Positions 17,505 to 26,071 of a DNA stretch of 64,000 nucleotides are shown in pieces (within the stretch, counting starts at the first letter, position 1; each line of letters starts with the position of its first letter). The position numbers and the translations under genes were made by a program. Source of the DNA: Paraburkholderia phytofirmans PsJN (GTDB taxonomy: Bacteria; Pseudomonadota; Gammaproteobacteria; Burkholderiales; Burkholderiaceae); assembly GCF_000020125.1 (NCBI RefSeq), contig NC_010681.1:2418001-2482000 (forward strand), read 5' to 3'. The notes below the pieces were generated by a model. That model ran no database searches. It was not told the origin of the DNA and was given only the letters and a program-made list of their open reading frames with translations.

Positions 17505-17888
17505 ATGCCTACACTGGAAGTTTATTTGCCGGACGGTCATTGGCCCGCGCGCAAGGCGCAATTGATCGCGGCTCTCACGAAGGCCACCGTCACGGCAATC
17601 GGCGCACCCGCTGAATCGGTGCGGATTCTGCTCAGTGAACTGCCGTCGCATGATTTCGGTTTGGGCGGTGTGAGCAACGCGAATGTTCGAGCGCCGCTGC
17701 TTACCATCGTGGCGATCCTGATCGCGGGCCGCACGCCCGCGCAAAAAGAAGCCTTGATCGCCGCGCTCAGCAAGACCGGCGCGGACCTGCTCGACACGCC
17801 GCTCGATGCCGCCCGCGTGATGATCAAGGACATTCCGAACACCGATTTCGGCATCGGCGGGCAGACCGCGAAATCACTCGGGCGCTAG
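17505..17888 (+). CDS. Fused two-domain 4-oxalocrotonate tautomerase-like protein
   Basis: A 127-residue member of the tautomerase superfamily made of two 4-OT-like halves. The first half starts with the catalytic-type Pro2 (MPTLEVYLPDG) and ends in RILLSELPSHDFGLGG. The second (LLTIVAILIAGRTPAQKEAL) ends in RVMIKDIPNTDFGIGGQ and has no free N-terminal proline. The repeated DFG(L/I)GG tails make the duplication obvious. It lies between iacD and an MFS gene. In P. phytofirmans a tautomerase and an MFS gene in this position were reported to help remove dioxindole-3-acetate (name recalled as iacY). Its reaction is not deducible from sequence. Confidence 0.88.
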   Translation: MPTLEVYLPDGHWPARKAQLIAALTKATVTAIGAPAESVRILLSELPSHDFGLGGVSNANVRAPLLTIVAILIAGRTPAQKEALIAALSKTGADLLDTPLDAARVMIKDIPNTDFGIGGQTAKSLGR

Positions 17889-17928
17889 CGCCTTTTCTTT
17901 TAGTCAACGCGAACCAACGGGCACGCAG

Positions 17929-19245
17929 ATGCAAAACGACACGTTTTCTCCCACGGCCGGATCGCCACCTGTATCCGCAGCGCCGACCACTTCGCGAACT
18001 TTGCGGCGCATCATCATCGCGTCCGTGCTCGGCAATGCGCTCGAGTGGTACGACTTTTTTCTGTACGGCACGGCCGCGGCGCTGATCTTCGGCCCATTGT
18101 TCTTTCCGCTGCACGGCGATCCGCTGCTGGGCACGCTGGCCGCTTTCGCGGGCTTCGCTATCGGTTTCCTCGCGCGGCCGCTGGGCGGTATCGTGTTCGG
18201 CCATATCGGCGACCGGCACGGCCGCAAGCGCGCGCTCGTCATCACGCTGATGATGATGGGCGTGGCCACCTTCGGCATCGGCCTGTTGCCCACATTCTCG
18301 CAAGTCGGCTTTCTCGCGCCTGCCGCGCTCGTGTGTTTGCGAGTCGTGCAAGGCATCGCGTCAGGCGGCGAATGGGGCGGCGGCGTGCTGCTGATCAGCG
18401 AGAGCGCACCGGCCAATCGTCGCGGCTACTATGCGGCGTTCAGCCAGTTGGGGGTGGCGGGTGGCTTCGTGTTGTCGGCGGCCGCGTTCTATCTGGTGCA
18501 GCGCTTGCCGGTGGAAAGCTTCATGTCGTGGGGCTGGCGTGTGCCGTTTCTGGCCAGCGTGCTGATTTTCGGCGTCGGCGTGTACATTCGCCGGCGCTTG
18601 CCGGAGAGCCGCGACTTCACCGCCGCCAAACCGAAGCATATGCCGGTGCTGACGGTGCTGCGCAATCATCCGAAGCAGGTCCTGCAAGCGATGGGGCTGC
18701 GCGTCGCGGAAAACGGCGGGACGTATATCTTCCTTTCGTTCGTGCTGGTGTATGGCAAGACCATCGGCGTGCCCGTTTCGGTGATGCTCGGCGGCGTGAT
18801 GGTCGCCATGCTGCTCGAACTCGTGACGATCGTGTTGTGGGGACGTCTATCCGATGTAATCGGACGGCGGCCCGTGTATATGATCGGCGCGCTCGGGCTG
18901 GTGGTCATCGCGTTCCCCGCCTTCTGGCTGATCGACACGCATCAACCAATGCTGGTGTTCCTCTCGCTCGTGCTCGGCCTGCCCTTCTGCCACGCGGCGA
19001 TGATCGGCACACAGCCCGCGTTGATGGGCGAACTGTTCCCTACTGAAGTGCGTTACTCGGGCATGGCGCTCGGCCACGAAATCGCTTCGGTCTTTTCCGG
19101 CGGACTCGCGCCGCTCGTCGCTACCGCGTTGTATGCGCAAGTGCGCGCGCCGTGGCCGGTCGCGCTGATGCTGATCGGCTTCGGCGTGATTACCGCGCTC
19201 ACGCTCGTGACCATTCCGCGCAACACTAGCACCACGCATGACTGA
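17929..19245 (+). CDS. MFS transporter (MHS family), iac-associated
   Basis: A 438-residue 12-TM major facilitator of the metabolite:H+ symporter family. Signatures: NALEWYDFFLYGTAAALIFG in TM1, the GHIGDRHGRKRAL loop between TM2 and TM3, VVQGIASGGEWGGGVLLISE in TM4-5, and a second GRLSDVIGRRPVYM loop after TM8. It follows the tautomerase by 40 bp and is probably the last gene of iacC-iacD-tautomerase-MFS. Likely substrate: IAA or a pathway intermediate. In relatives the matching gene (recalled as iacT1) is linked to dioxindole-3-acetate handling. It is convergent with the histidine-kinase gene, with only 10 bp between. Confidence 0.88.
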   Translation: MQNDTFSPTAGSPPVSAAPTTSRTLRRIIIASVLGNALEWYDFFLYGTAAALIFGPLFFPLHGDPLLGTLAAFAGFAIGFLARPLGGIVFGHIGDRHGRKRALVITLMMMGVATFGIGLLPTFSQVGFLAPAALVCLRVVQGIASGGEWGGGVLLISESAPANRRGYYAAFSQLGVAGGFVLSAAAFYLVQRLPVESFMSWGWRVPFLASVLIFGVGVYIRRRLPESRDFTAAKPKHMPVLTVLRNHPKQVLQAMGLRVAENGGTYIFLSFVLVYGKTIGVPVSVMLGGVMVAMLLELVTIVLWGRLSDVIGRRPVYMIGALGLVVIAFPAFWLIDTHQPMLVFLSLVLGLPFCHAAMIGTQPALMGELFPTEVRYSGMALGHEIASVFSGGLAPLVATALYAQVRAPWPVALMLIGFGVITALTLVTIPRNTSTTHD

Positions 19246-19255
19246 CGCGTTGCAA

Positions 19256-20776
19256 TCAAGCGGCCAGCGCGGCGGCGAGCGGCAGCGAGAAGCTGCATTC
19301 GAGCCCGCCGTGCTGCGCCGGTTTTGCCCGGATCTCGCCGCCGTGCCGCGTGACGATGTTCTTGCACAGCGAAAGTCCGATGCCGTTGCCGCCCGCTTTC
19401 GACGAAGAGAAGCCGTCGAACAGGCGGCCGTGCGCATCGGCGGGTACGCCTGGACCGTTGTCGATAACATGGACGATCGCGTACTTACCGCGCAACTGCG
19501 TGACGAGGCGAAGCTCGCGGCGTTCCGAGGCCACGCTTCTGTTTGTCCCTTCGTTTGTCCTTTCGTTTGTCCCTTCGCCAAGCGCTTCGATCGCATTGAA
19601 GGCCAGATTCAACACCACCTGGCCGATCAATACGCGCTCGACGTACACAGGCAGTGGCTGCGCCGCCTGCTCGATCGTGAGCGTCACGCCCGCCTCGCGC
19701 GCGCGCAACTCGATGAAGTACGCAACCTCCGCGAGCACCTCGCGCAGATCCGCATGCGTCTCGCTCGCCTCGCGCTTGACGATGTAATCGCGCACGCTCT
19801 TGATGATCGACGCCGCGTGCTCGGCCTGACGATCGGCGCTGCGCAGACCCCATACGGCGTCGTCGATCGAAGCGGGTTGTGCGAGCCGCCGGATCGAGCC
19901 TTCAATGAAGTTGCGCACGGCGGCAAGCGGCTGGCTCAACTCATGAGCAATGGCAGTCGCCATTTCCCCCATCGCGTTGTAACGTCCGGCGTATTCGAGC
20001 AGACGCGCTTCATTGCGCCGCGCATCTTCGACGGCGACTTCGTCGGTCACGTCGCGAAAATGCAGCAGCCTTCCATTCAGGTCGTTTTCAATCTCGATAC
20101 GTCGGCACGTGATGCGCAACGAGCCCGGCGTGCCGTCGCGGCGCGCGATGCGGTAACGCTGCGGCGCCGACGGTTGAATCCGCGGCGCGTTCGCGAGCTG
20201 TTCCAGCAGGCGCTCGCGGTCCGGCTCGCTGCAATAGTCGAGCAGGTCGCCCAGCGGCGTGCCCTCTTCCAGACCGAGCACGCGCCGGCCGGATTCACTG
20301 ACGAACTCCACTTCGCCCGTGGGCGTCAGCACCGCGACGCCTTCGCCGAGATCCTGCATGAATTCGCGCAGCCGCGATTCGTAACGGCGCAGCGTCTGCT
20401 TGAGTGTGTCTTCCACGCTGATGTCGCGGAACTGCACCATCACCACCGCGCGCTCGCGCAGCGGCACGTAAGTGGCGATCGCCTCGGACAACATGTCGGC
20501 ACCGTTGCGCGAGCGGTAACACCACTCATACACCTGCGGGCCTTCGGTGATCGAACGGTCCATCGCGCCGACGCCGATCTCGCGGCGGTATTTCGGCACC
20601 GGCCGCGTCATGTCCTTCGCCTTGAGCGGCAGCAATTCGGCGAGCGTGAAGCCAAGCGCCTCGCAGGCCGCGCGATTCGCCCACACGATCGCCTTGGTCT
20701 CGGCGTCGTGCAGCAGCACGCACAGCGTGAGCGCGTCGAGCAGGCGGTGAAAGTCTTCTTCGGCGGGGAAATTCAT
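19256..20776 (-). CDS. PAS-domain sensor histidine kinase (FixL-like), iac-associated
   Basis: A 506-residue soluble sensor kinase with no membrane segments. Two PAS domains are visible (about residues 9-125 and 140-255), then a dimerisation/phosphoacceptor region with His278 in AIAHELSQPLAAVRNF, the N box LNLAFNAIEAL near 389-399, and ATPase motifs VIDNGPGVP and GGNGIGLSLCKNI. Just after the N box, residues 401-412 are a repeat (EGTN-ERTN-EGTN) coded by three 12-bp units. Its cognate regulator is probably the FixJ-like protein at 25151, on the other side of the iacABIHE operon; the pair is expected to sense IAA. ATG 20776 is chosen over 20821 because it starts MNFPAEEDFHRLL. Confidence 0.88.
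   Translation of the reverse strand: MNFPAEEDFHRLLDALTLCVLLHDAETKAIVWANRAACEALGFTLAELLPLKAKDMTRPVPKYRREIGVGAMDRSITEGPQVYEWCYRSRNGADMLSEAIATYVPLRERAVVMVQFRDISVEDTLKQTLRRYESRLREFMQDLGEGVAVLTPTGEVEFVSESGRRVLGLEEGTPLGDLLDYCSEPDRERLLEQLANAPRIQPSAPQRYRIARRDGTPGSLRITCRRIEIENDLNGRLLHFRDVTDEVAVEDARRNEARLLEYAGRYNAMGEMATAIAHELSQPLAAVRNFIEGSIRRLAQPASIDDAVWGLRSADRQAEHAASIIKSVRDYIVKREASETHADLREVLAEVAYFIELRAREAGVTLTIEQAAQPLPVYVERVLIGQVVLNLAFNAIEALGEGTNERTNEGTNRSVASERRELRLVTQLRGKYAIVHVIDNGPGVPADAHGRLFDGFSSSKAGGNGIGLSLCKNIVTRHGGEIRAKPAQHGGLECSFSLPLAAALAA
19541..19576. repeat. In-frame 12-bp tandem repeat x3 inside the kinase gene
   Basis: GTTTGTCCCTTC, GTTTGTCCTTTC and GTTTGTCCCTTC in direct succession. On the coding (minus) strand each unit is four codons, (E)(G/R)(T)(N), so gain or loss of a unit keeps the frame. 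Confidence 0.9.
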
Positions 20777-21012
20777 CGGGGAGTACGGCACACAGGGTCG
20801 ATCACGTATGGGCAGAAACATAACACCAGTGCGCGTGTTGCGCGTCTGAAGATTTCTTTAGATGACCCCGGAGCATTCCCTAAAACGGCGCCTCGCGTCC
20901 CAATTGAAGCGTTCTTTTTGCATTTCTAGACTGGTTCGAATCTGCGCGGCTTACGTTTCGATCCAACTTGCCGCGAATTCCAGTCGATAACGAATCAAGG
21001 AGATACCTCACC
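20777..21012. promoter_or_regulatory. Divergent promoter region, sensor kinase / iacA operon
   Basis: 236 bp between the kinase start and iacA. CTTTAGATG occurs at 20856-20864 with TTCCC nearby; the same 9-mer occurs upstream of iacG (25955-25963), next to GGGAA. The iacA ribosome-binding site AAGGAGATA precedes ATG 21013. Confidence 0.4.
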
Positions 21013-22191
21013 ATGTCCGACACCGCCACCGTTGCTGCTGAACAATCGAATACGTCGAATAGCGCGCGCCTGCCGCTTGATGAAGTGATCGCCGAGATCG
21101 CCGCGCGCCGCGATGAATTCGACCGCCTTTCGCATGTGCCGCGTGACGTGATCGCGAAACTCAAGCGTGCGGGCGTGTATCGCGCGGCTACGCCGAGGCG
21201 GTTCGGCGGCGACGCGCTGGCGCCCGCCCAGTTTCTCGACATGATCGAGCGCATTGCGGTCGCGGACGGTTCGGCGGCGTGGGTCGCAAGCTTCGGCTCG
21301 GCCAACGTCTACCTGGCGGCGCTGCCGTTGCATACACAAGCGGAAATCTACGCGGACGGCCCCGACCAGGTGTTCGCGGGCGGACTCTTCCCGGTGCAGC
21401 CTGCGCAACCCGCTGAAGGCGGCTGGCGCGTGAATGGCACGTGGAAATTCGCGAGCGGTTGCAAAGGCGCGGATTGGCTCGGCGTAGGCATCGGCGTAGG
21501 CGCTCCAACCGCTCCAGGCACAGGCGGCAAACCGCGCACGGCCGTGTTTCGTCCGCATCAGGTGGAGATCGTCGAGAACTGGGACGTGGTCGGCATGCAG
21601 GGCACCGGCAGTCACGATCTGCGCGTCGCCGACCAGTTCGTTGCAGACGACTGGACCTTCGTGCGTGGCGGCGAACCCTGCGTGGACGAGCCGTTGTATC
21701 GCTACCCAACCATCGCCTACGCCGCGCAAGTGCTCGCCGTGGTCAACCTCGGCCTCGCGCGCGCCGCGCTCGACGTCGCGAACCACATGGCCGGCGGCCG
21801 CAAGACGACCACAGGCGCGCCGCAACTCGCCGACCGCGCGTACTACCGCATCGAACTCGCGAAAGCCGAGGCGCAACTGCGCTCGGCGCGCGCATTTTTC
21901 TACGACACCACCAACCAGGTCTGGCAATCGATTCTCGCCGGCAACGCCGTCACAGCGGATCAGGTGAGCCTGCTGCGTCTTTCGGCGACGCAGATCGCCC
22001 GCGAAGGCGCCGATGTCGTGCAGCGTGCTTACCGCCTCGGCGGCACGATGGCGATTTACCGCTCGCATCCGTTGCAGCGTCTGATGCGCGACTCGATGGT
22101 CGTCACGCAGCACGCGTTTCTGGGCGAAGGCAACTATGACGGCGCGGGCGCGGTATTCGTCGGCGTGCCGCCGATTCCGGGCTACCTGTAA
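21013..22191 (+). CDS. iacA: Flavin-dependent indole-3-acetate monooxygenase (IacA)
   Basis: A 392-residue protein with the acyl-CoA dehydrogenase fold, of the group of two-component flavin monooxygenases (HpaH/DszC-like). Visible parts are the N-terminal helical domain (DRLSHVPRDVIAKLKRAGVY), the beta domain with WRVNGTWKFASGCKGADWLG and WDVVGMQGTGSHDLRVAD, and the C-terminal helical domain with QRAYRLGGTMAIYRSHPLQR. In iac clusters IacA carries out the first oxidation of IAA and uses reduced flavin from IacG (gene at 26072). The gene order iacA-B-I-H-E seen here is that of Paraburkholderia clusters. ATG 21013 has a good ribosome-binding site. Confidence 0.9.
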   Translation: MSDTATVAAEQSNTSNSARLPLDEVIAEIAARRDEFDRLSHVPRDVIAKLKRAGVYRAATPRRFGGDALAPAQFLDMIERIAVADGSAAWVASFGSANVYLAALPLHTQAEIYADGPDQVFAGGLFPVQPAQPAEGGWRVNGTWKFASGCKGADWLGVGIGVGAPTAPGTGGKPRTAVFRPHQVEIVENWDVVGMQGTGSHDLRVADQFVADDWTFVRGGEPCVDEPLYRYPTIAYAAQVLAVVNLGLARAALDVANHMAGGRKTTTGAPQLADRAYYRIELAKAEAQLRSARAFFYDTTNQVWQSILAGNAVTADQVSLLRLSATQIAREGADVVQRAYRLGGTMAIYRSHPLQRLMRDSMVVTQHAFLGEGNYDGAGAVFVGVPPIPGYL

Positions 22192-22258
22192 GCCGCTTTC
22201 TGATTAATCACTATCTAATCACTATCCGCACAACCAGGATTGCAAGGAGCAATATCTC

Positions 22259-22636
22259 ATGTCCGATACTTCAACGCTGCCGCTGCGTGTTCTGTTCTGC
22301 TGCGGCGTCACGCAAAATTTCTTCGACCTGCCGCGCGAACAGATCGGCGAAGTCTGGCAGGCCTACGGCAAGATGCTGGCCGCGATCGAGTCGATGGAAG
22401 GCGTCACGGTGCTCGGCATCATGGACGACGACCGCCTCACCGTGGGCCATGCGGATAACTCGCCGTGGACCTTCTACATCATGGCGGACGTGCGCGATTT
22501 CGACACGACTGTCGCCGTGTGCAATCTGTATCGCACCACGCCGGTGGGTGAATACAACCTGTGGCGCTATGGCAAGATCGAGGCGCGTGTCGGACGCGCG
22601 CTGCAAGTGCCGCCGCAACATGCCAATGCCGCTTGA
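22259..22636 (+). CDS. iacB: IacB-like small protein of the IAA pathway
   Basis: A 125-residue soluble protein in second position of the operon, where IacB is found in iac clusters. It begins LPLRVLFCCGVTQNFFDLP and contains AYGKMLAAIESMEGVTVLG, MDDDRLTVGHADNSPWTFYI and TTPVGEYNLWRYGKIEARVG. The alternating pattern suggests a ferredoxin-like (dimeric alpha+beta barrel) fold with the conserved region at the C-terminal strand. Its biochemical role is not settled; genetic work places it after the first oxidation. The AAGGAG ribosome-binding site before ATG 22259 is strong. Confidence 0.75.
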   Translation: MSDTSTLPLRVLFCCGVTQNFFDLPREQIGEVWQAYGKMLAAIESMEGVTVLGIMDDDRLTVGHADNSPWTFYIMADVRDFDTTVAVCNLYRTTPVGEYNLWRYGKIEARVGRALQVPPQHANAA

Positions 22637-22654
22637 GCGTTTCGGAACAACGCA

Positions 22655-23170
22655 ATGAACGCGAACCAGGATACGCTTGCCATGTTGACCGAACGGCTCG
22701 CCGCGCTCGAAGCCGAATCAGCCGTGCGCCGTACGATGGCGCGCTATATGGCGCTATGCGACGTGCCGTCCGGCGTGCTCGAAGGCGAGACACTCGCGGC
22801 TCTCTTCTGCGCCAACGCTATCTGGGAAGGCATCGGCCCACAGTACGCGAACAAGTTCGGCCGCCTGACCGGCCACGCTGAAATTCTCGCGATGCTCACG
22901 CGCTACCTGCCGCCCTCACCGCATTTCTCGGTGAACGTGCACTTCCTCACGTCGGAAAGCATCGACGTGCAGGGCGCGAGCGCGAAAGGCCGCTGGATCA
23001 TGCTGCAGGCCTCGGGCTATGTCGACGCGCCGGCCGAACTGATCTCGGCGCGCCTCGAAGTGGATTTCGCGCCCGCCGATAACGGCCGCGACTGGTTCAT
23101 CACGCACTTTCGCACGGAGCGTCTGTTCGATGCGCCGTGGCAGGTCAACGCAAGGAAACCGCATCCATGA
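22655..23170 (+). CDS. iacI: IacI-like SnoaL-fold protein
   Basis: A 171-residue protein of the SnoaL/NTF2-like superfamily: an N-terminal helix with ALEAESAVRRTMARYMALCD, an ANAIWEGIGPQYANKFG strand region with the usual acidic/aromatic pocket, HFSVNVHFLTSESIDVQG, and RWIMLQASGYVDAP. Third in iacABIHE, which is the reason for the symbol. SnoaL-like proteins are isomerases, hydrolases or dehydratases; which applies here is unknown. The stop overlaps the amidase start (ATGA at 23167), so the two are translationally coupled. Confidence 0.75.
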   Translation: MNANQDTLAMLTERLAALEAESAVRRTMARYMALCDVPSGVLEGETLAALFCANAIWEGIGPQYANKFGRLTGHAEILAMLTRYLPPSPHFSVNVHFLTSESIDVQGASAKGRWIMLQASGYVDAPAELISARLEVDFAPADNGRDWFITHFRTERLFDAPWQVNARKPHP

Positions 23171-24291
23171 ACGAGTTTATCCAGACGCTGTCGATAGGCG
23201 GCGCCGGTCCGAGCATCGCGATCAAGGACACGATCGATATTGCCGGGTACGCCACCACCGCCGCGAGCCGCGCGCTGGCCGATACGCCGCCCGCGCAACA
23301 GCATGCGGAAGTTGTCGAACGTTTGATCGCTTCCGGCTGGCATATCGTCGGCAAAGCGAACATGCATGAGCTGGCGTTCGGCATGACCGGTATCAACGAT
23401 TACACTGGCACGCCGCAGAATCCGCAAGACGCTGCGCGCATTCCGGGCGGGTCGTCGAGCGGCTCGGCGGCGGCCGTCGGATTGAAACTCGCCGACGCCG
23501 CGCTCGGCACCGACACCGGCGGCTCGATTCGCGGCCCCGCCGCATGCTGCGGCGTGATCGGATTGAAGCCCACTTTCGGGCGCGTGTCGCGACTCGGCGT
23601 GGCGCCGCGAGAATCCACGCTCGATTGTGTCGGCCCGTTTGCACGCGACATGCGCATGCTCGTTGCCGCGATGCAGGCCATCGCGGTTAACTTCGATGCG
23701 AATACCGCGCACGCATGGCAAGGCGCGTGCAAGGTCGGTATCGTGCAGGCCGAGGCCGCGGCCGAAATCGTCGAAGCCGTCACACGCGCGGCCGACAAGG
23801 CAAGTTGTGTCGCGCACACGCTGCCGCTTGCAGGACTCGCCGCCGCCTTCGACGCGGGCCTCACCGTCATCAATGTCGAGACCTCGCGCGCGTTCGGCCA
23901 TCTGGTGGCAAGCGGCAAACTCGGCGCCGATCTCGACGCACGCTTGCGCGCCGCGGCCAACACCACCGCCGCGCAACTCGACGCGGCAGAACAGGTGCGC
24001 CGCGATTTCACCGCGGCCGTCGACCACGCACTCGACAACGTCGACGTGCTGATTCTGCCCACGCTGCCCGCTCTGCCGATCACACTCGAACAGGCCCGCA
24101 GCGGCACATCCGTGATCGCCATGTCGTCGCTGATCCGCCCGTTCAATCTGAGCGGCCATCCCGCGCTGAGTTTGCCGTTGCCGATTAGCGGCTCGCCGCT
24201 CAAGGCGGGTTTGCAGATCGTCGGGCGCAAGGGCCAGGATGAGCAGGTGTGTGCGATCGCCGCGCGTTTCGAAGCCGCCCTCGCCGCTTGA
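23167..24291 (+). CDS. iacH: Amidase-signature hydrolase (IacH)
   Basis: A 374-residue amidase-signature enzyme. The Ser-cisSer-Lys triad is visible as Lys20 (SIAIKDTIDIAG), Ser96 in GGSSSGSAAAVG and Ser120 in GTDTGGSIRGPAACCG; the spacing of 24 between the two serines is normal. It lacks the ~50-60 N-terminal residues of many family members, so the Lys is unusually early. In iac clusters IacH is expected to hydrolyse an amide or lactam formed after oxidation of the indole ring. It overlaps iacI by 4 bp and is followed by iacE. Confidence 0.87.
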   Translation: MNEFIQTLSIGGAGPSIAIKDTIDIAGYATTAASRALADTPPAQQHAEVVERLIASGWHIVGKANMHELAFGMTGINDYTGTPQNPQDAARIPGGSSSGSAAAVGLKLADAALGTDTGGSIRGPAACCGVIGLKPTFGRVSRLGVAPRESTLDCVGPFARDMRMLVAAMQAIAVNFDANTAHAWQGACKVGIVQAEAAAEIVEAVTRAADKASCVAHTLPLAGLAAAFDAGLTVINVETSRAFGHLVASGKLGADLDARLRAAANTTAAQLDAAEQVRRDFTAAVDHALDNVDVLILPTLPALPITLEQARSGTSVIAMSSLIRPFNLSGHPALSLPLPISGSPLKAGLQIVGRKGQDEQVCAIAARFEAALAA

Positions 24292-24355
24292 TTCGCTTGC
24301 GCCGTGCCTCGGGCCGCTCGAACAGCGGCCGTTATTTCGAAGTGGAGTGGATGCA

Positions 24356-25099
24356 ATGCAGCAGAGAGTCGTTCTTGTCACCGGCGCCGCGCGCGGTTTG
24401 GGCGCCGCGATCGCCACGCGCTTTCATGCGGCGGGTTACGCAGTCGCCATCGGCGATATCGCGTTCGACGCCGCAGATGCGCTCGCGCGCGATCTGAGCG
24501 CCGACGGTTCCACTGCGTTCGCGCTGAATCTCGACGTCACCGCGAAAGCCGCCTTCACGGCCGCGCGCGACGCGATACTGCAGCGTTGGGGGCGTATCGA
24601 CGCGTTGGTGAATAACGCGGGCGCCTCCAAAGTCGTCTCCGTGATGGACATTACCGCCGAGCAATTCGATCAGGTCATCAACGTCAACTTGCGCAGCGTG
24701 CTGTTCGGCTGCCAGGTGTTCGGCCAGCATTTCGCCGACGTGGGCGCGGGCCGTATCGTCAATATCGCGTCGCTCGCGGGACAGAACGGCGGCTCCGCAA
24801 CCGGCGCGCATTATGCGGCTGCGAAAGGCGGTGTGATCACGCTCACCAAGGTCTTCGCGCGCGATCTCGCCGCGGCGGGCGTGACTGTCAACGCCATTTC
24901 GCCCGGACCGATGGATCTGCCGATCGTGCATGAAAGCGTCGCGCCCGACAAACTGAAGGCGGTGATCGCGAACATTCCCGCAGGACGTCTGGGCTCGGCG
25001 GAGTATGTCGCCGATGTCGCGGTCATGCTCGCTGCGGAAAATGCCTACTTTGCGAACGGCGCGTGCTGGGACGTGAACGGCGGACTCTTCATGCGCTGA
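24356..25099 (+). CDS. iacE: SDR-family dehydrogenase of the IAA pathway (IacE)
   Basis: A 247-residue classical SDR: TGAARGLG near residue 10, NNAGASK near 87, Ser in NIASLAGQNGG and the YAAAK Tyr-Lys pair. It is the last gene of iacABIHE. In related clusters IacE acts with IacA to form dioxindole-3-acetate from IAA; the details are from recalled literature, not from the sequence. The ATG at 24356 begins MQQRVVLVTGAARG; the preceding AAGTGGAGTGG includes a GGAG ribosome-binding site. Confidence 0.87.
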   Translation: MQQRVVLVTGAARGLGAAIATRFHAAGYAVAIGDIAFDAADALARDLSADGSTAFALNLDVTAKAAFTAARDAILQRWGRIDALVNNAGASKVVSVMDITAEQFDQVINVNLRSVLFGCQVFGQHFADVGAGRIVNIASLAGQNGGSATGAHYAAAKGGVITLTKVFARDLAAAGVTVNAISPGPMDLPIVHESVAPDKLKAVIANIPAGRLGSAEYVADVAVMLAAENAYFANGACWDVNGGLFMR

Positions 25100-25150
25100 C
25101 GCGGTTGCGGTTGCACACGCTGAGGCGCGACAACACCAAAGCGGCATGCA

Positions 25151-25813
25151 TCAACCCTGCATGCCGCCCGTGTTCGCATCCTGATCCCACACCGCCATCA
25201 CTTCGCGCACCAGCATCGCGATCGACGCCGCGCCGAGCTTGTCCTTGATGCTCGCGCGATGCACGTCGACGGTCTTCACGCTGATCGACAGATCGCTGGC
25301 AATGCGCTTGCTGCCTTTACCGTCGATCACGCCGCGCAGCACTTCTTTTTCACGCGCGGTCAATGACTCGATCCGCTTGCGCAACTCGCGCTGCTTCTGG
25401 CCCGCTACGTGACGCTGCGCCGCGAGCTTCAACGCGCTCTGCACGCGGTCGAGCATCTGCTGCGAGTTATACGGTTTCTCGACGAAATCGATCGCGCCGT
25501 TTTGCAGCGCGCGTACCGACATCGGAATATCGCCGTGGCCGCTTACGAAAATGATCGGCAACGTGACGCCCTGGCGATTCAACTCCGCTTGCACGTCGAA
25601 GCCGCTTTGCTCCGGCATGCGCACGTCGAGCACGAGACAGGCGGGCACGTCCGCATCGAATGCGCGGAGAAACTCGCTCGCATTGGCGAAACCCGCCGAC
25701 TTCACGCCAACCGATTCGAGCAGCCACGCAAGCGACGTGCGCATGCCGCTGTCGTCGTCGACGATGTAGACGATCGGTGCAAGGGGCGTGACGGATGGCG
25801 AAGGCTGGGACAT
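25151..25813 (-). CDS. FixJ/NarL-type response regulator, iac-associated
   Basis: A 220-residue two-domain response regulator. The receiver has Asp19-Asp21 (IVDDDSG), phosphoacceptor Asp63 (LVLDVRMPEQSG) and the Lys in FVEKPYN. The DNA-binding part is a LuxR-type HTH (SLTAREKEVLRGVIDGKG, then KTVDVHRASIKDKLG). This FixJ/StyR/TodT-like layout matches the FixL-like kinase at 19256; both genes are transcribed away from iacABIHE, which lies between them. Together they are the best candidate for the IAA-responsive two-component system reported in P. phytofirmans. Confidence 0.9.
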   Translation of the reverse strand: MSQPSPSVTPLAPIVYIVDDDSGMRTSLAWLLESVGVKSAGFANASEFLRAFDADVPACLVLDVRMPEQSGFDVQAELNRQGVTLPIIFVSGHGDIPMSVRALQNGAIDFVEKPYNSQQMLDRVQSALKLAAQRHVAGQKQRELRKRIESLTAREKEVLRGVIDGKGSKRIASDLSISVKTVDVHRASIKDKLGAASIAMLVREVMAVWDQDANTGGMQG

Positions 25814-26071
25814 GGTGGCCGTTGTAGATGCGATTCGAAGCGTACTAACCGGTCCATCATAACCAGCGGGAAAAGCGCTGCAAAGCAATAGTTACCCTGA
25901 AAGACTCATTAATCATGGACCATGCGCCAGTGCTCAACCACACATTGGGGAAAGCTTTAGATGCACTGGGAAACACGCCTGGCCACCTGCCGCTCGCGCG
26001 GATTTTTTTCCGCATGGCGATTGAGTACGCTTGAATCAAACCACTCGACACCTGCCCGAGGAATCCGAACG
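25814..26071. promoter_or_regulatory. Divergent promoter region, response regulator / iacG
   Basis: 258 bp. Contains GGGGAAAGCTTTAGATG (25947-25963), whose CTTTAGATG is identical to a 9-mer upstream of iacA. No gene is seen. Confidence 0.4.

Noticed and set aside
21013..22191. Acyl-CoA dehydrogenase of fatty-acid oxidation
   Set aside because: Neighbouring SDR, amidase, SnoaL-like protein and a separate HpaC-type flavin reductase fit the two-component flavin monooxygenase IacA.
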